From NCBI RefSeq assembly GCF_047739745.1, contig NZ_JBLLVA010000007.1, forward strand, positions 62,001-126,000: a stretch of 64,000 nucleotides of DNA, read 5' to 3'. Below, in pieces: positions 8,642 through 15,795 of the stretch; position 1 is the first letter of the stretch; each line of letters begins with the position of its first letter. This stretch comes from Pseudaminobacter sp047739745 (GTDB lineage: Bacteria > Pseudomonadota > Alphaproteobacteria > Rhizobiales > Rhizobiaceae). The translations under genes and the position numbers were made by a program. The notes beneath the pieces were generated by a model. It ran no database searches. It saw only the letters and a list, made by a program, of their open reading frames with translations, and was not told where the DNA came from.

Positions 8642-9652
8642 TCAGTTGCTCATCAGGCGCTGTTCGTCGCGATTTTCGGTATAGGTGGCCTTGTCATAGG
8701 CCGGCTGTGCCTCAAGCTGTTCCTGGGTGAACTGCGTGTAGAGGTACTTGTTGCCGTCCTTGTCGGTCATGAACGACAGGTTGTCCATGGCGACTGCGAC
8801 CTCCTTGGAGCCGATGCCGAGGAAACCGCCGACATCGATGATGACCGCGTCGACCTTGCCGTCCTGCGTCAGCACAACGTCGCCGATCTCGCCGACATTG
8901 GCGTCCTCAGCACCGTAGACCGTGGTGCCCACCAGGTCTTCGGAGCGGATTTCGCCGGCCGGCATTTCGGTCAGCTGCGACTTGTCGACCGCGCTGGTGG
9001 TGGTCTGGTCGGTCCCGGCAGGCGCTTCGGCAGTGCTGTCAGGCGCCGTCGTTGAAGGTGCCTCAGCCGTGCTGTCCGGCTCCATGGTGGCGGGAGCTTC
9101 GGCCGTGCTGTCGGGAGCCGGTGTCGTCGGCGCAACCGCCGTCGTTCCATCGGCCGGAGCAGTGGTGGTGGTGCCGTCTGCCGGCGCCATTGCCGTCGAA
9201 TCCGAAGCGGCCGGTGCCGGATCATAGGCGCGGCGATCAAAATCGGCCAAGGCCTCAAGCTGCTCCTTGCTGGTATTCACAACCAGCCAGCGGTCGCCGT
9301 CCCTCTCGGCCCAGTCGATCTCGCTATAGTTCACTGCGACGTTCTTTTCGCCGAGGCCAAGGAAACCGCCAACGCCAATCACCACGGATTCGACCTTGCC
9401 GTCGGGTGCGATCACCACGTCGTTGACCTTGCCGATATCCTGCGCGTCGTCGCTTGTGCCGTTATAAACATTTTCGCCGATGATGTTGCTGGCCAGATGC
9501 CCGTCGGCACGTGCCACGGGAGCTTCGGCCGGAGCCGCATCCTGTGTCATCGGCGCCGGGTCGGCCGGGGCTGGCGCAGTCGTGTCCTGCGCATAGCCTG
9601 CGGTTGTCAAAAGGGTGGCAATCGCGGTCGTAGCCAAAAGGTTGCGGATCAT
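8642..9652 (-). CDS. Exported protein with two PRC-barrel domains
   Basis: A 336-residue protein. A signal peptide (about residues 1-21, ending TAGYAQ) is followed by a Pro/Ala-rich stretch, PRC-barrel 1 (about 50-140), an acidic Ala/Thr/Pro linker with three 12-residue repeats starting DSTAEAP, and PRC-barrel 2 (about 235-320). The barrels share VGGFLG-x-G. PRC-barrels bind RNA or protein partners in other families; in exported rhizobial proteins the role is unknown. The start at 9652 has GGAG 8 bases upstream. A perfect EcfG-type promoter at 9743-9767 marks it as a likely general-stress gene. Confidence 0.88.
   Translation of the reverse strand: MIRNLLATTAIATLLTTAGYAQDTTAPAPADPAPMTQDAAPAEAPVARADGHLASNIIGENVYNGTSDDAQDIGKVNDVVIAPDGKVESVVIGVGGFLGLGEKNVAVNYSEIDWAERDGDRWLVVNTSKEQLEALADFDRRAYDPAPAASDSTAMAPADGTTTTAPADGTTAVAPTTPAPDSTAEAPATMEPDSTAEAPSTTAPDSTAEAPAGTDQTTTSAVDKSQLTEMPAGEIRSEDLVGTTVYGAEDANVGEIGDVVLTQDGKVDAVIIDVGGFLGIGSKEVAVAMDNLSFMTDKDGNKYLYTQFTQEQLEAQPAYDKATYTENRDEQRLMSN
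9017..9124 (-). repeat. Three 36-bp tandem repeats inside the PRC-barrel gene
   Basis: Copies begin near 9021, 9057 and 9093, with a period of 36 bases (12 residues). They encode the acidic Ala/Pro/Thr linker units that start DSTAEAP. Copy number could vary between strains and change the distance between the two PRC-barrels. Confidence 0.8.
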
Positions 9653-9742
9653 GATAGTGTCTCCTTGTGCGTTATTTCCATGCACTGCCGCGCCTCGGTC
9701 GATCCGTCGCAGGGGAAATCGGGCGCGGCGTCACACCTTCAC

Positions 9743-9767
9743 AACGCCGTCACCCCGCTCTAGTTCC
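9743..9767 (-). promoter_or_regulatory. EcfG-type general stress promoter of the PRC-barrel gene
   Basis: Read on the minus strand, GGAAC (9767-9763), 16 bases, then CGTT (9746-9743). This matches exactly the alphaproteobacterial EcfG consensus GGAAC-N16/17-CGTT. It points at the PRC-barrel gene and leaves a leader of about 80-90 bases. Confidence 0.85.
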
Positions 9768-9844
9768 ATTTTGCTCAGTGACCCGCCGTTAGGCCTGGAG
9801 CGCAGTGCGCTTGGCCCGAGCGCTGGATGTTCGGAGGAGTACGG

Positions 9845-10756
9845 ATGCGTTTTGTTGCGGTGCTCAATCGGGATGGCGGCACGCTGCGCACCACGGATCT
9901 TGAAGCCTTCTCGACGCGAATGCGCGAAATCCTCGATCAAGCAGGCCATTCGGTTGAAATCCGCCTTGTCGCCGGCGACGAGATCGTCGACGCGCTCGAC
10001 AAAGCGGCTGCCTCGCGCTCCGCAGATGTTGTTCTGGTTGGCGGCGGCGACGGCACGACTTCGGCGGCCGCCGGGCGCCTGATGAACGGCAAGAAGGCGC
10101 TTGCCGTGCTGCCGGCTGGAACGATGAACCTGTTCGCACGCAGCCTCGGCATCCCGCAGACGCTGGAAGGTGCGCTTGCCGCCTTCGCCGAGGGCGAAAT
10201 CAAGGCGGTCGACGTCGCCAGCGCCAACGGCCGGCCGTTCGTGCATCAGTTCTCGATCGGGATGCATGCGAAGATGATCCATCTGCGCTCGAAGATGGAG
10301 TTCGGTTCGCGTTTGGGCAAAATGCGCGCCTCGCTCGCCGCCGCCTGGCGCACCGTCAGAAACCCGCCGGCCATGGATGTCGCGCTGACGATCGGCGAAG
10401 CCGAGGTGCTGACGCGCACCTCCGGCATCGGCATCACCAACAACCTGCTCGGCGAAGGCCATCTGCCCTATGCCGATCATCCCGACGGTGGGGTACTCGG
10501 CATCTATGTGACATTGGCGCGCGAAAGACGCGAACTGTTCCACTTTTTCCTGAACATGGCGCGGGGAAAGTGGCGCGAAAACGAGCAGGTCGAAATCCAC
10601 CAGGCCGAAAAGGTGAAGCTCACGATCCGCAACATGAAGTCGAAGTTCGTCTCGGCAATCGATGGCGAGCTGTGCAAGCTTGACCGGCAGACGCTTATCG
10701 AAATTCACCCCAAGTCGCTACTGGTACTGGTGCCGAAGCCCAGCGAGGCAAAATAA
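9845..10756 (+). CDS. Diacylglycerol/lipid kinase family protein
   Basis: A 303-residue protein of the DAGK catalytic family (YegS/DgkB-like). The nucleotide-binding GGGDGTT is at about residues 67-72, followed by the LPAGTMNLFAR block, and the C-terminal IDGELCKL segment is typical. It probably phosphorylates a membrane lipid such as diacylglycerol or a sphingoid base. The start at 9845 was chosen because GGAGGAG lies just upstream; a start at 9827 would include that site. It is divergent from the PRC-barrel gene. No EcfG site points toward it. Confidence 0.88.
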   Translation: MRFVAVLNRDGGTLRTTDLEAFSTRMREILDQAGHSVEIRLVAGDEIVDALDKAAASRSADVVLVGGGDGTTSAAAGRLMNGKKALAVLPAGTMNLFARSLGIPQTLEGALAAFAEGEIKAVDVASANGRPFVHQFSIGMHAKMIHLRSKMEFGSRLGKMRASLAAAWRTVRNPPAMDVALTIGEAEVLTRTSGIGITNNLLGEGHLPYADHPDGGVLGIYVTLARERRELFHFFLNMARGKWRENEQVEIHQAEKVKLTIRNMKSKFVSAIDGELCKLDRQTLIEIHPKSLLVLVPKPSEAK

Positions 10757-10769
10757 ACCCTTATCCGGG

Positions 10770-11021
10770 TCATTCGGACTGAATGACCTCCGACTGCTCG
10801 CCGGCCGGCTCTATGGCCTGCCCATATATTTCGACAGCGGCCCAGACGAGTCCTACAAGCAGGAGCCCGCATATCAGCACAAGCAATATAGGTCGGCCCC
10901 GATTACCCTGTCGGGCCTTTTCCGTTCGTATGGTCTTTGGCAATTCCAGTCTCCCTGCGAGCCTTGCTCCCCACCGTTCTGACACTTTGAACGTCTGACT
11001 GTTTCGAAAGCCGGACGCCAC
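10770..11021 (-). CDS. Hypothetical small single-pass membrane protein
   Basis: Up to 83 residues: a basic N-terminal half, one clear transmembrane helix (PILLVLICGLLLVGLVWAAV, about residues 44-63) and a short acidic tail. No family was recognised. The start is uncertain, since no strong ribosome binding site precedes 11021 and a shorter protein is possible. It is convergent with the lipid kinase, with only 13 bases between stops. A degenerate EcfG-like site (GGAAC-N16-CATT, 11066-11042) lies just upstream. Its place among small stress-locus membrane proteins is the main support. Confidence 0.5.
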   Translation of the reverse strand: MASGFRNSQTFKVSERWGARLAGRLELPKTIRTEKARQGNRGRPILLVLICGLLLVGLVWAAVEIYGQAIEPAGEQSEVIQSE

Positions 11022-11071
11022 TTTTCCGATGCCTTGGAATCAATGCGCTCGACTGGTCAGGGTTCCCGGGT

Positions 11072-11524
11072 TCATTCGCCGATATCGTCGCGGCGAGGGC
11101 GTTTCGGGCGATTCTCGCGGTAGATCGCATAGCCAAGCGCGGCAATTGCGGGCGCGATGATCGTCCCCACGCCCAGTCTTCCGCGAAGAAGGGTCGGCAG
11201 CGCCGCAAGTGCCGATGCGGCGGCCAGCGTCGTCAGTTCGGTGGTGCGGCGCCTTGCCGCTTGGCGCGCGCGCACTCCGGTGGTGATCCTATGGATGAAC
11301 AGTATGATTCCGGCGAGCACCAGGAAGCCAAGTCCGAAGCCGATCGCCGCCTCCAACGAACCGTAACGGCGCGCTGCCCAGATATAGAAGGCGCCGACCA
11401 GGAATCCGAGACCGCACAAAACCGCGAGACCTGCAAGCGCATAGGCTATCGCGGTGCGCCAGGCGCGGCGAAGCGCAAGCATTGTCTCGCCCGAGGCGAA
11501 GCCTGCAATGAGCGATGCGAGCAT
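11072..11524 (-). CDS. Holin-like/DUF1469-type membrane protein
   Basis: A 150-residue membrane protein with two strong helices in the first half (about 27-48 and 56-80), a basic stretch and a further hydrophobic segment near 95-135, then a basic-acidic tail ending RRDDIGE. It resembles small phage-holin-superfamily (DUF1469) proteins of proteobacteria, which are often encoded beside YqjD/ElaB proteins. The DUF883 gene sits just upstream on the same strand, so it may share that gene's EcfG promoter. Exact function unknown. Confidence 0.75.
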   Translation of the reverse strand: MLASLIAGFASGETMLALRRAWRTAIAYALAGLAVLCGLGFLVGAFYIWAARRYGSLEAAIGFGLGFLVLAGIILFIHRITTGVRARQAARRRTTELTTLAAASALAALPTLLRGRLGVGTIIAPAIAALGYAIYRENRPKRPRRDDIGE

Positions 11525-11641
11525 GATGTAGCTCCCTGAGCAATTTCAGGAAAAGCGGGGACCGGCTTTCCGTTCGCAATTGCTTAAAATAAAAATTTCA
11601 AGGGTTTTCGGCCTCGGCCTGCGCCGCGCCGCCCCAGACCG

Positions 11642-11992
11642 TCAGCGATGGGAAATCAAGGCGAAAAGAAAACCGATGCCCGCCGCAACCGCGAGCGAGG
11701 TGATGGGCTTTTCCCGAACCGTTGCCACAAGCTGGTCCTCCAGGTCTCGAGCGTTGCTGCGCAAGCCTTCGATCGCCGCCTCGCCCTGGGCCTTCAGTTG
11801 ATCGACGCCCTCCTTGGCAACGCGCCGTGCCGCGCCATAGGAGTGTTCGCCTGTCGTCGCCAACTGTTCGGTGAGCTTGGCAATGTCCGCCTTCAACTGA
11901 CGAATATCGGCGTCCACCTGTGAAGTTGACGAAACGCCCAAATCGTCATTGGTCCTGGTCGTGCCTTTACCGATGCCTGCTGCTGCGGCCAT
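11642..11992 (-). CDS. ElaB/YqjD-family (DUF883) membrane-anchored protein
   Basis: A 116-residue protein: a long amphipathic, coiled-coil-like region (about residues 25-90), then the DUF883-type C-terminus VREKPITSLAVAAGIGFLFALI with one membrane helix and a short basic tail. E. coli relatives sit in the inner membrane, bind ribosomes and are induced in stationary phase. An exact EcfG promoter 31-55 bases upstream strongly suggests general-stress control. The DUF1469-like gene follows 117 bases downstream and may be co-transcribed. Confidence 0.88.
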   Translation of the reverse strand: MAAAAGIGKGTTRTNDDLGVSSTSQVDADIRQLKADIAKLTEQLATTGEHSYGAARRVAKEGVDQLKAQGEAAIEGLRSNARDLEDQLVATVREKPITSLAVAAGIGFLFALISHR

Positions 11993-12022
11993 GATTGTAC
12001 TCCTCGAGGTTTGTTGCTTGTG

Positions 12023-12047
12023 AACGCCTCATGTTGGGTGTGGTTCC
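12023..12047 (-). promoter_or_regulatory. EcfG-type promoter of the DUF883 gene
   Basis: On the minus strand GGAAC (12047-12043), 16 bases, CGTT (12026-12023). It is an exact consensus match in the gap before the DUF883 start at 11992. Confidence 0.87.
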
Positions 12048-12094
12048 GGGCTGGTAGCGATGAAAGTATCTTTCGCCAGCCGAGTCCAGCCAAT

Positions 12095-12856
12095 CTATAC
12101 GAGCGGACGCAGTGTCTCGCTGAGGCCTTGCCAGCGCGCGAGGCTTTGCAGCCCGTCCGGATCGAGGATTTCGCATCCGCCTTCCCGCCAACGCACGAGC
12201 TTGCGATCCATCAGCTTGCGAATGGTCTTGTTGGTGTGGACCAGCGACAGGCCAAGCGTATCGGCGATGTGCTGCTGGGTGACGGGAATTGTGACCGCAT
12301 CGTTTCTCTCGAGCCCTACGGAGCCAGCGCGACTGCACAGGAGCGCAAGCAGATAGGCCGCCCGCTCCAGGGCGGTGCGCCGCCCCACGCTCAAAAGGTT
12401 CTCGTCCAGTATCCGCTCTTCATGCGAGGCGATCCAGGTGATGTCGTAGCCAAGTCCAGGATAGTTGCGGTAAAGTTCATGCAGTTGCTCGCGTTCGAAC
12501 ACGCACAGCAGCATCGACGACAGCGCCTCGACCGAATGCTGCATCTCTCCCATCAGACTGCCCTGCAGACCGATGAGGTCTCCGGGCATCAGATAGTTGA
12601 GGATCTGGCGGCGACCGTCCGGCATCAATTTATACCGAAATCCCCAGCCGGACAGCACCGTGTAAAGATGGGCGCTATGACTGCCCTCAACCAGCACGGT
12701 CGCGCCCTTTTCGACCGACAGTTCGCCCTTTTTGAATCGGCTGACGAAAGCCAGTTCCTCGGGTTCGAACTCCCGGAATATCTTGAGCGGGCGCAAGGGG
12801 CACATTTCGCAAGGGATTCGCCGAGTCGAAAATGTCCGGGCCGATTGTATTGGCAA
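12095..12856 (-). CDS. Crp/Fnr-family transcriptional regulator
   Basis: A 253-residue regulator: a cyclic-nucleotide-binding-like fold (about residues 25-150, with GDLIGLQGSL) and a C-terminal winged helix (about 165-240) whose recognition region reads TQQHIADTLGLSLVHTNKTI. The N-terminus has CEMCPLRP, one CxxC pair, not the four-Cys cluster of oxygen-sensing Fnr. Its signal is therefore unknown. It is divergent from the response-regulator gene, and an 18-bp palindrome in between (12925-12942) is a candidate operator. Such regulators often neighbour ecfG loci in rhizobia. Confidence 0.9.
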   Translation of the reverse strand: MPIQSARTFSTRRIPCEMCPLRPLKIFREFEPEELAFVSRFKKGELSVEKGATVLVEGSHSAHLYTVLSGWGFRYKLMPDGRRQILNYLMPGDLIGLQGSLMGEMQHSVEALSSMLLCVFEREQLHELYRNYPGLGYDITWIASHEERILDENLLSVGRRTALERAAYLLALLCSRAGSVGLERNDAVTIPVTQQHIADTLGLSLVHTNKTIRKLMDRKLVRWREGGCEILDPDGLQSLARWQGLSETLRPLV

Positions 12857-12924
12857 GCGATCCTCCAGAGGGCTTCTGTTTCAGCTCACAAAATGTTCGG
12901 TATCCGCAAAGCCGCTTGCGGCTA

Positions 12925-12942
12925 TGTCATTTTTAAATGACA
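12925..12942. promoter_or_regulatory. Palindromic operator candidate, Crp/Fnr-like
   Basis: TGTCATTT-TT-AAATGACA is a perfect 8-bp inverted repeat with a 2-base centre. It lies between the divergent Crp/Fnr gene and the response regulator. The TGTCA-N8-TGACA symmetry fits a Crp/Fnr dimer. It could control either gene; binding is inferred. Confidence 0.6.
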
Positions 12943-12986
12943 GTTGGAGGGAATGGCTTCATTGATCACCCCCCTTTTCCAAATCG

Positions 12987-13385
12987 GTGATTTTAGTGAC
13001 AAATCTGCTTTCCGGCCTTCGCATCCTGATCCTTGAAGATGAGTACCTTATCGCCATGGATATCGAGCAACTTTGCCGCGACCACGGCGCCGCCGACGTG
13101 GCCATCGTTACCCGGCTTGCGGAGTTTGACGGAGCACAGGCGGCTACCCGGTTCGATGCCGCCATTCTGGATATCATGATCGGGGGCGAGTCGACCCTGG
13201 CCTTTGCCGGCGAGATAAAGGAGAACGGCGTGCCGTTCATCTTTGCATCGGGATATACCGACACGCAGGAAATCTTCGAGGCGTTTCCCGGCGTCATCCT
13301 TGTCGGCAAGCCATATTCGGGAACGGATCTTGTCGAAGCACTGGCGACCGCCTGCGGACGCGTTCCCGCATCAGGCGGCGTTTGA
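12987..13385 (+). CDS. Single-domain response regulator
   Basis: A 132-residue receiver domain with no output domain. The acidic pair is in LILEDEYLIAMDIE, the phospho-acceptor Asp in AAILDIMIGGE, the switch Ser in FASGY and the conserved Lys in VGKPY. FASGY plus GKPY is typical of rhizobial single-domain regulators that exchange phosphate with HWE kinases. The start is GTG at 12987 or GTG at 12996. Its 3' end overlaps the ecfG 3' end by 15 bases, tail to tail. A role in the PhyR phosphorelay is inferred from location. Confidence 0.85.
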   Translation: MILVTNLLSGLRILILEDEYLIAMDIEQLCRDHGAADVAIVTRLAEFDGAQAATRFDAAILDIMIGGESTLAFAGEIKENGVPFIFASGYTDTQEIFEAFPGVILVGKPYSGTDLVEALATACGRVPASGGV

Positions 13386-13919
13386 GCCCATGACCTGCGA
13401 TGAAATGGCGTCCGGGCCAAAGTCGTCTTCGCCGGAAATCTGCAATATCTGTTGAAGGCGGCTGCGGGCGCGGCTTACCCGGCTCTTGATGGTGCCGATG
13501 GCGCAGCCGCAAATCTCGGCCGCCTCCTCATAGGAAAAGCCCGAAGCGCCGATCAGGATGATAGCCTCACGCTGGTCCTCGGGAAGCAGTTCGAGCGCCG
13601 CCCGAAAGTCCTTTAGATCGAGCAGGCCATGCTGGCTCGGATGAACGGCGAGGCGCTCGGTCATCACGCCGTCGCTGTCCTGAACCTCGCGGCCGCGTTT
13701 GCGCATCTGCGAATAGAACTCGTTTCGCAGAATCGTGAACAGCCAGGCCTTGAGATTGGTCCCCATCTGAAAGCTCTCATGCTTGTCCCACGCCTTGACC
13801 AATGTTTCCTGGACAAGGTCGTCCGCCTTATCGGCGCTCTGGGTCAGCGAAACCGCGAATGCGCGTAAGTTCGGTATGGTTGCAAGCAGGTCGTCCTTGA
13901 ACCCCGGCGACATCGCCAT
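13371..13919 (-). CDS. ecfG: General stress ECF sigma factor EcfG
   Basis: A 182-residue sigma factor: region 2 at about residues 12-75 (FAVSLTQSADKADDLVQETLVKAW) and region 4 at about 115-165 (LPEDQREAIILIGASGFSYEEAAEICGC in part). It directs RNA polymerase to GGAAC-N16/17-CGTT promoters and is held inactive by NepR. The start at 13919 has AAGGG about 8 bases upstream. It follows nepR with a 3-base gap, so translation is probably coupled and levels matched. The operon carries an exact EcfG promoter, giving positive autoregulation. Confidence 0.95.
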   Translation of the reverse strand: MAMSPGFKDDLLATIPNLRAFAVSLTQSADKADDLVQETLVKAWDKHESFQMGTNLKAWLFTILRNEFYSQMRKRGREVQDSDGVMTERLAVHPSQHGLLDLKDFRAALELLPEDQREAIILIGASGFSYEEAAEICGCAIGTIKSRVSRARSRLQQILQISGEDDFGPDAISSQVMGSNAA

Positions 13920-13922
13920 CGA

Positions 13923-14120
13923 TCAGCCCTTCTTTCCGGCTGGTTCGGCCTGTTCGAGTTGACGCAACAGTTGCGCAAAGCGATCCGGTACTTCGTCGGA
14001 CACCAGTTCATCGTAATATTGTTTCAGCTTGCGGCCAATTTCAGAGTTCACGCCCAAAGGATCGCCCTGCCCACTCCGGCGCGGCGCGGCCTGTCTTGCG
14101 CCGGTTTCCAATTTAGTCAT
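13923..14120 (-). CDS. nepR: Anti-sigma factor NepR
   Basis: A 65-residue protein with the NepR core: EIGRKLKQYYDELVSDEVP followed by the helix RFAQLLRQLEQAE. It wraps around EcfG in unstressed cells and is drawn away by the sigma-like domain of phosphorylated PhyR. The first 25 residues are basic and look disordered, as usual in the family. It is the first gene of the nepR-ecfG operon and diverges from phyR, the standard arrangement in Rhizobiales. Confidence 0.95.
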   Translation of the reverse strand: MTKLETGARQAAPRRSGQGDPLGVNSEIGRKLKQYYDELVSDEVPDRFAQLLRQLEQAEPAGKKG

Positions 14121-14209
14121 TTTATCTTTATCGTCCTGTTTTGCTTCGCGCTCGTACCATTCTGTTGTTCAGGCGAACAAACGCAACCCATGCCCCAAGG
14201 TCCGGCCAC

Positions 14210-14234
14210 AACGCGACAACGCAGCATTGGTTCC
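14210..14234 (-). promoter_or_regulatory. EcfG-type promoter of nepR-ecfG
   Basis: On the minus strand GGAAC (14234-14230), 16 bases, CGTT (14213-14210). This is an exact match about 90 bases before the nepR start. It predicts that EcfG activates its own operon. Confidence 0.9.
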
Positions 14235-14241
14235 CACAAAG

Positions 14242-14266
14242 GGAACTTTTTCAAAATTCCGCCGTT
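14242..14266 (+). promoter_or_regulatory. EcfG-type promoter of phyR
   Basis: GGAAC (14242-14246), 16 bases, CGTT (14263-14266) on the plus strand, about 60 bases before the phyR start. Its -35 element lies 7 bases from the -35 element of the nepR promoter, so the two promoters stand back to back. Confidence 0.9.
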
Positions 14267-14327
14267 GAGGGATCGTATATCTGGACCCAAGTCTGTTTCG
14301 ACTCCTTTTTGAGGGAACCTTCTTATC

Positions 14328-15122
14328 ATGAGTCTATCCGCAAACATTGCGCCGCATTTACCTTTCCTGCGCCGTTTTTCCCGCGCCGTCTCCGGATCGC
14401 AGCATAGCGGCGATGCCCTGGTAGCGGCGATGCTCGAAGCGATCATCGCCGACGTCGATATCTTTCCCGAGGCTTCCAGCGAACGGATCGCGCTCTATAA
14501 AATGTTTGCCAAGCTGTTTACTTCGGTGGCGATCCGCGTACCGGAAGAAGAAGCCGGGCCCGGCTGGGAAAAGAAAGCGGCGGCCAATCTGACCTCACTG
14601 TCACCGCTGCCGCGCCAGGCTTTCCTGTTGGTTGCCGTGGAAGGCTTCAGCAACGAGGAAGGCGCGGAAATCCTCGGCGTGAGCGAGGCCGAATTCACCG
14701 ATCTGCTTGCGCAGGCAAGTAGCGAGATATCGCGTCAGGTCGCCACCGACATCCTCATCATCGAGGATGAGCCGCTGATCGCAATGGATATCGAGGAGAT
14801 GGTCGAGAGCCTCGGTCATCGCGTCGTCGGCACGGCGCGCACCCATGCCGAGGCGACCGCGATGTTCCAGCGAACCCGCCCGAAAATGGTTCTGGCGGAC
14901 ATACAGTTGGCGGACGGCAGCTCAGGCATCGACGCGGTCAACGAAATCCTGTCGTCGGCGGCACTCCCGGTCATCTTCATCACCGCTTTTCCCGAACGCC
15001 TGCTCACCGGCGAACGTCCCGAACCCGCCTTCCTGGTCACCAAGCCTTTCAATCCCGATATGGTCAAGGCGCTGATCAGCCAGGCACTGTTCTTCGATCG
15101 CCAGGCAAAGGCAGCGGCCTGA
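14328..15122 (+). CDS. phyR: Anti-anti-sigma response regulator PhyR
   Basis: A 264-residue protein with an N-terminal sigma-factor-like domain (about 1-130) and a C-terminal receiver (about 140-260). The receiver has DILIIEDEPLIAMDIEE, the phospho-acceptor Asp191 in LADIQL, and FITAFPERLLTG-RPEP-FLVTKPF, the signature of PhyR receivers. Phosphorylation exposes the sigma-like domain, which captures NepR and releases EcfG. It is divergent from nepR-ecfG and has its own EcfG promoter. The two HWE kinases downstream are its likely phosphate donors. Confidence 0.96.
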   Translation: MSLSANIAPHLPFLRRFSRAVSGSQHSGDALVAAMLEAIIADVDIFPEASSERIALYKMFAKLFTSVAIRVPEEEAGPGWEKKAAANLTSLSPLPRQAFLLVAVEGFSNEEGAEILGVSEAEFTDLLAQASSEISRQVATDILIIEDEPLIAMDIEEMVESLGHRVVGTARTHAEATAMFQRTRPKMVLADIQLADGSSGIDAVNEILSSAALPVIFITAFPERLLTGERPEPAFLVTKPFNPDMVKALISQALFFDRQAKAAA

Positions 15123-15445
15123 GGTGCCATCGCTCTGACCGGCGCAGAGCGGTTCCTCCACGGACCCGCTCCACCACGATCCAAACTGTTCCGCCTGACG
15201 CGAAATACCCGCTGGCGGAACGAATGTTTTGGCGTTTAAGGTCCGGCGTCGTGGCTTTTTTGGTACCGCAGACCTCGCGATCGGAACAAAGATCACGTCC
15301 TTGCGTTTTTTCATCGAATGATCCCGCGGCCGAGCAAGACCATGGCCGCTTCGGAGCACATTGCGGGATCGGAGCAACAATTCGGAAGCTGATCGCGATC
15401 ACGCCATTGCAGTCATGCTTCAATTACCGCGAAAGGAGATTTGTG
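15123..15445. other. Intergenic region between phyR and the DUF1328 gene
   Basis: This gap of about 320 bases holds one exact EcfG promoter at 15283-15307 and the AGGAG site (15434-15438) of the DUF1328 gene. A reading frame from 15224 that joins the DUF1328 gene in frame was rejected as an N-terminal extension. No other gene, RNA or repeat was recognised. Confidence 0.5.
15283..15307 (+). promoter_or_regulatory. EcfG-type promoter of the DUF1328 gene
   Basis: GGAAC (15283-15287), 16 bases, CGTT (15304-15307). It is an exact match pointing at the small membrane protein gene at 15446, giving a leader of about 130 bases. Confidence 0.87.
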
Positions 15446-15610
15446 ATGCTTTACTGGGCTCTCGTATTTCTTGTAGTTGCGATCATCGCCGGCGCTCTCG
15501 GGTTCGGCGGCATCGCCGGCACGTCGGCCGGCATTGCTCAGATCCTGTTCTTCGTGTTCCTCGCATTCCTGGTGATATCGTTGATCGCCGGCCTGTTCAG
15601 ACGGGCATAG
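15446..15610 (+). CDS. DUF1328 (YtjA-family) small membrane protein
   Basis: A 54-residue, almost wholly hydrophobic protein with two helices. It begins MLYWALVFLVVAIIAGALGF and has the family-typical GGIAGTSAGIAQILF. The start at 15446 has AGGAG 7 bases upstream, and the in-frame extension to 15224 has no such site and no hydrophobic pattern. Function is unknown; relatives are stress or stationary-phase induced in several alphaproteobacteria. The exact EcfG promoter upstream supports that here. Confidence 0.9.
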   Translation: MLYWALVFLVVAIIAGALGFGGIAGTSAGIAQILFFVFLAFLVISLIAGLFRRA

Positions 15611-15795
15611 GAGTGCCAACCCAAAGGCACAGGATGCTGGAAGCCGCCCCCCTCAAACGGTTTCCAGACGGCCGCCGGGCAGAGCCCCTAACCGAGCGCT
15701 GTCCGGCGGAACTTCGTTTGCGTTCAGGCGCTTTCCAGCGGCCCCGAGCTGCTTCCAGGTGAAAATCCTTTGCCCACCAACGGAAGACGCGAAAG

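Noticed and set aside
15224..15445. In-frame extension of the DUF1328 gene.
   Set aside because: The added residues are not hydrophobic, no ribosome site precedes 15224, and the EcfG promoter would lie inside the coding sequence.
15708..15732. GGAAC-N16-CGCT before the PAS kinase gene.
   Set aside because: The -10 lacks the GTT core, so it was not listed as an EcfG promoter.
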